Shown here in pieces: positions 6,669 through 8,797 of a DNA stretch of 8,797 bases (within the stretch, counting starts at the first letter, position 1; every line of letters begins with the position of its first letter). The position numbers and the translations under genes are program-made. The stretch comes from Thermoplasmata archaeon (GTDB lineage Archaea; Thermoplasmatota; Thermoplasmata; Thermoplasmatales; Thermoplasmataceae): positions 1 through 8,797 of the forward strand of contig JAKBSB010000044.1 of the NCBI GenBank assembly GCA_021845155.1. The letters run 5' to 3'. The notes below the pieces were generated by a model, which saw only the letters and a program-made list of their open reading frames with translations, was not told the DNA's origin and did no database searches.

Positions 6669-7994
6669 TCATTTCACCTCATGTATTTTAGTTACAACAT
6701 TACCGAATATTTCAATACCTATTTCGTTTAATTCCTCTGGAATGTTGAGAGCCCCCATATACCTGAAAACATTTCCAAAATGTCCACAAGTGTGCATTAT
6801 GAGACCTGATTCAAGAAGTTCATGTTTCAGTTCGGACATTTCCGTATTCCCCATGGGTTTCCCATCTCTGCCCATTTCTACACCTATCATGAAACCTTTT
6901 CCCCTTACGTCAATAATTTTTTCAGAATCTATTTGCTTGAATTTTCTGATCATTGAATTTCCGTCCGAAATCACCCTATGGAAATATTTCGGTACATTTT
7001 CAAGAACATAAATTCCTGCTGACATTGCCAGTGGATTTGCCCTGTATGTTCCCATGTGGAATGGCTTTTTTAGTTTTTTGTCGTAATCATCTCTATAATA
7101 GACGAGTGACATGGGGATACCCCCACCAATTGATTTGCTGACACAGACAATGTCGGGTTTTATTGATTCCCATTCGAATGCCCACATCTTTCCGGTTCTG
7201 CCCATTCCGGTCTGAACCTCATCGACTATCAATGCAAGATCGAAATCATCACAGAATTCCCTTATGGCCTTCAGGAATCCCTGGGGCGGGACTATGTAAC
7301 CACCCTCCCCTTGTATTGGTTCTACAATTACCGAATCCGGTAGATCGTAACCCACTTCCGGATCCGTAACCATTTTCCTCATTCCCGAAATAATGTCTGA
7401 AACATCTTCCTTATACCATAGTGCATATGGATATGGCACTCTTATCATATTGAAGCCCTGGCTGAAGGACGTCTGTTTGTACTTTATTCCTGAAGTTGCT
7501 GATATTATTCCCCCAGAAACACCATGATAGGCACCCTCGAAACCTATAGTTGATTTTCCCTTTGTGCTGACACTGTGGGCAATATTTATCGCCGTTTCGC
7601 ATGAATCCGCACCACTTATCCCGAATATTGTTCTGTACCCCTTCATACCAGTAGGAAATGAGTTTTGAAGCTTATCCAGAAAATCCAATCTAACATCCGT
7701 AGGAATTTCAAGTGCATGCCAGGTATTCTCGACCTGATCAGTTATAGCCTTCCTGATTCCATCGTTGTAACCCAGATTTAAGACACTAATGCCAGTCATC
7801 CAGTCTATATACATGTTCCCATCAACATCTTCAATTATTGAACCACTCCCTCTCTTGATCCCTATTGGGAATGAGTCAGGGTAGACAATTGTTCGGGTTT
7901 CCATTTTCTTCTGCCGGTCAAGCAGAAGTTTGCTCTTTGGACCGGGTATTTCAGTTTTTATTAACGGGACTTTTTCAGTTTCATATCTGTTCAT
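6669..7994 (-). CDS. Class III PLP aminotransferase (archaeal 4-aminobutyrate aminotransferase / amino acid racemase type)
   Basis: This fold-type I PLP enzyme has 441 residues, normal for the family. PGPKSKLLLDRQKKM (18-32) and IEDVDGNMYIDWMTGISVLN (54-73) form the typical archaeal N-terminus. SGAD (127-130) binds the PLP phosphate, and YHG (156-158) stacks on the ring. EPIQGEGG (225-232) includes the conserved Glu. IVDEVQTGMGRTGKMWAFEW (256-275) carries D258, which contacts the pyridine N. K287 in VSKSIGGGIPMS is the Schiff-base lysine, and T316 lies in HMGTYRANP. VRGKGFMIGVEM (363-374) is the C-terminal domain motif. Overall style resembles archaeal enzymes annotated as 4-aminobutyrate aminotransferase, some of which proved to be broad-specificity or Lys/Orn racemases, so the substrate cannot be fixed. 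It is the first gene of a two-gene unit with the permease and is divergent from the Lrp-like gene. Confidence 0.93.
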   Translation of the reverse strand: MNRYETEKVPLIKTEIPGPKSKLLLDRQKKMETRTIVYPDSFPIGIKRGSGSIIEDVDGNMYIDWMTGISVLNLGYNDGIRKAITDQVENTWHALEIPTDVRLDFLDKLQNSFPTGMKGYRTIFGISGADSCETAINIAHSVSTKGKSTIGFEGAYHGVSGGIISATSGIKYKQTSFSQGFNMIRVPYPYALWYKEDVSDIISGMRKMVTDPEVGYDLPDSVIVEPIQGEGGYIVPPQGFLKAIREFCDDFDLALIVDEVQTGMGRTGKMWAFEWESIKPDIVCVSKSIGGGIPMSLVYYRDDYDKKLKKPFHMGTYRANPLAMSAGIYVLENVPKYFHRVISDGNSMIRKFKQIDSEKIIDVRGKGFMIGVEMGRDGKPMGNTEMSELKHELLESGLIMHTCGHFGNVFRYMGALNIPEELNEIGIEIFGNVVTKIHEVK

Positions 7995-8020
7995 GGGAAT
8001 CTCTCAGAATATATGAACTA

Positions 8021-8036
8021 AGCAATATTTATTTTT
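8021..8036 (-). promoter_or_regulatory. Aminotransferase promoter with possible regulator half-site
   Basis: Read on the minus strand, AAAAATAAATATT (about 8024-8036) is a TATA-like element about 30-35 bp before ATG 7994, giving a leader of roughly 5-10 bases. The plus-strand 9-mer AGCAATATT (8021-8029) overlaps it and recurs exactly at 8129-8137 in the lrp operator. A regulator bound there would interfere with this promoter. Confidence 0.4.
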
Positions 8037-8095
8037 AACTGAATTTCTCCCATATTGTAATTTTGTAGGAAATTATTGCCCATTTTACACATTTG

Positions 8096-8145
8096 ATGTG
8101 AACGATTATAAAACTTTATTTAAAATTGAGCAATATTGTTCACAT
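8096..8145 (+). promoter_or_regulatory. Promoter and candidate operator of the Lrp-like gene
   Basis: TTTATTTAAAA (8115-8125) is a TATA-like box centred about 25 bp before ATG 8144. Two nested symmetric elements overlap it. First, ATGTGAACGAT (8096-8106) and ATTGTTCACAT (8135-8145) form an inverted repeat matching at 10 of 11 positions and bracketing the box. Second, TGAGCAATATTGTTCA (8127-8142) is a 16-bp palindrome with 7 of 8 pairs matching and the perfect core CAATATTG. Symmetric sites over the start point are typical of autoregulating Lrp/AsnC proteins. The symmetry is seen; binding is inferred. Confidence 0.5.
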
Positions 8146-8620
8146 GGAATTGTTGGACCTCCATGATAGAAAAATTCTGGAACTGCTTTTGGAGAATTCA
8201 GACATGCCATTAAGAGAAATTGGTATTCGCACTGGGATATTTTCTCCATCGGCAATCAGCAGAAGGATAGATAGGTTGAAAAGGCGCAATATAATAGGAA
8301 AAAACGCTCCAAGGATAAATTATGGAAATTTAGGATTTAACTTTGTTACCATAACGTTTGTAAGGGCAAAATATGCCCCAGGTTACAAAGAAACTGTAGC
8401 CAGAAAGATACTTGGTATCAGAGGTATAGTTTCAATCTATTTTCTTTTGGGAGATATCGATTTTGTGACTGTAACAATAAGCAAGAACAAAGAAGACTAT
8501 GAAAGGATTCTTGATGAATTGACAGATATAGAGGAAATTGAGAGGACAGATTCCCGAACTGTTTTGAAGACCTACAAAGAATATGATATTAGTTCAATTT
8601 TCTCTGAGGTGGGCGACTGA
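8144..8620 (+). CDS. Lrp/AsnC family transcriptional regulator
   Basis: This Lrp/AsnC (feast/famine) regulator is 158 residues from ATG 8144. Residues 4-60 form the N-terminal helix-turn-helix: DLHDRKILELLLENSDM, then LREIGIRTGIFSPSAISRRI as the HTH and DRLKRRNIIG into the wing. Residues about 70-150 form the RAM ligand-binding/oligomerisation domain, with the GDIDFVTVTISKNKEDYERI motif and the conserved glycine-aspartate turn. A TTG at 8126 would add six residues, but ATG 8144 fits the family N-terminus and the TATA spacing, and leaves the operator non-coding. The gene is divergent from an aminotransferase-permease pair, a common arrangement in which the regulator responds to an amino acid handled by its neighbours. 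That role, and autoregulation, are inferred from position and operator symmetry. Confidence 0.92.
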   Translation: MELLDLHDRKILELLLENSDMPLREIGIRTGIFSPSAISRRIDRLKRRNIIGKNAPRINYGNLGFNFVTITFVRAKYAPGYKETVARKILGIRGIVSIYFLLGDIDFVTVTISKNKEDYERILDELTDIEEIERTDSRTVLKTYKEYDISSIFSEVGD

Positions 8621-8642
8621 ACAGAACATTAGGATAATTCCT

Positions 8643-8665
8643 GTGAAAGAAAGAGGAAAAATAGT
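8643..8665 (-). terminator. T-rich tract, possible terminator of the right-edge minus-strand gene
   Basis: Read on the minus strand, this stretch is TATTTTTCCTCTTTCTTTC, a pyrimidine/T-rich run of the kind that ends archaeal transcripts. It lies about 40-60 bases after the putative stop at 8702. There is no strong hairpin. It modestly favours a converging gene on the minus strand. Confidence 0.35.
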
Positions 8666-8701
8666 CCAAATTCTGCAATTAGATCTCTACAGGAACACTT
8701 T

Positions 8702-8797
8702 TCAAGTTGACACAAGGTCACTGCCCGTGATGATGTCCTGGTTCATGGTGAGGGTGTCCCAGTTTAGGCAATTTTCCACGTCCGAAGTTCTCAGATC
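8702..8797 (-). CDS. Probable 3' end of an unidentified gene (continues beyond window)
   Basis: The last 31 codons of a minus-strand frame are visible, ending in TGA (8704-8702). The peptide contains SDVENCLNWDTLTMNQDIIT then GSDLVST, ordinary soluble-protein composition with no motif I recognise. It would converge on the lrp gene, and a T-rich tract follows its stop. The competing view is a plus-strand frame from GTG 8643 (or ATG 8583) that is open to the window edge (51 codons from the GTG), with a peptide rich in Arg, Met, Phe and Val. Both strands cannot be equally real. The minus strand is preferred because of the terminator-like tract and the more natural composition, but only weakly. 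Confidence 0.35.
   Translation of the reverse strand, partial: DLRTSDVENCLNWDTLTMNQDIITGSDLVST

Noticed and set aside
8126..8143. TTG at 8126 as start of the Lrp-like gene
   Set aside because: ATG 8144 fits the family N-terminus and the TATA spacing, and the extra six codons coincide with the palindromic operator.
1..8797. CRISPR arrays, insertion sequences, defence genes
   Set aside because: No regularly spaced direct repeats, no terminal inverted repeats with a transposase and no recognisable defence proteins were seen on either strand.

Overview
The window looks like chromosomal DNA from a thermoacidophilic euryarchaeon of the Thermoplasmata (Thermoplasma/Ferroplasma/Cuniculiplasma type). 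The signs are an archaeal pelota gene, a tRNA-Glu with no encoded CCA, A/T-rich TATA boxes about 25 bp before start codons (apparently leaderless mRNAs), Arg codons dominated by AGA/AGG, and surface proteins full of N-glycosylation sequons. The lineage is inferred from these features and from protein style; no database was searched.

Left part (1-1375, + strand): two cell-envelope genes. The first is cut by the window edge. It encodes an extracellular, sequon-rich beta domain region, one membrane segment and a cytoplasmic winged-helix domain, so it may be a membrane-anchored transcription regulator. The second is a small secreted or membrane-anchored glycoprotein.

Centre-left (1495-3572, +): a tight three-gene operon with overlapping ends. 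It encodes a UbiX-type flavin prenyltransferase, a Mut7-C PIN-like RNase with a zinc ribbon, and pelota (ribosome rescue). A tRNA-Glu(UUC) gene with its own promoter follows at 3650-3724.

Centre (3725-4564): no intact gene. On the minus strand, 3978-4525 holds a decayed gene of about 180 codons (one frameshift, two in-frame TAG codons) whose family I do not recognise. It lies head-to-head with a PaiB-type FMN-binding protein gene (4565-5191, +).

Right part (5240-8620): an amino-acid module. On the minus strand are a class III aminotransferase of the archaeal 4-aminobutyrate-aminotransferase/amino-acid-racemase type and, one base downstream, an APC-family amino acid permease. A Lrp/AsnC regulator is transcribed divergently. 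The shared 149-bp intergenic region carries a 16-bp near-palindrome, an 11-bp inverted repeat flanking the lrp promoter, and a copy of one element beside the aminotransferase TATA box. This suggests that the regulator controls itself and the uptake/transamination operon. The last ~100 bp probably contain the 3' end of another minus-strand gene, but the opposite strand is also open.

I see no CRISPR array, insertion sequence or defence cassette. The most notable items are the broken gene, the operator architecture at the lrp promoter, and the coupling of a PIN-like nuclease gene to pelota.
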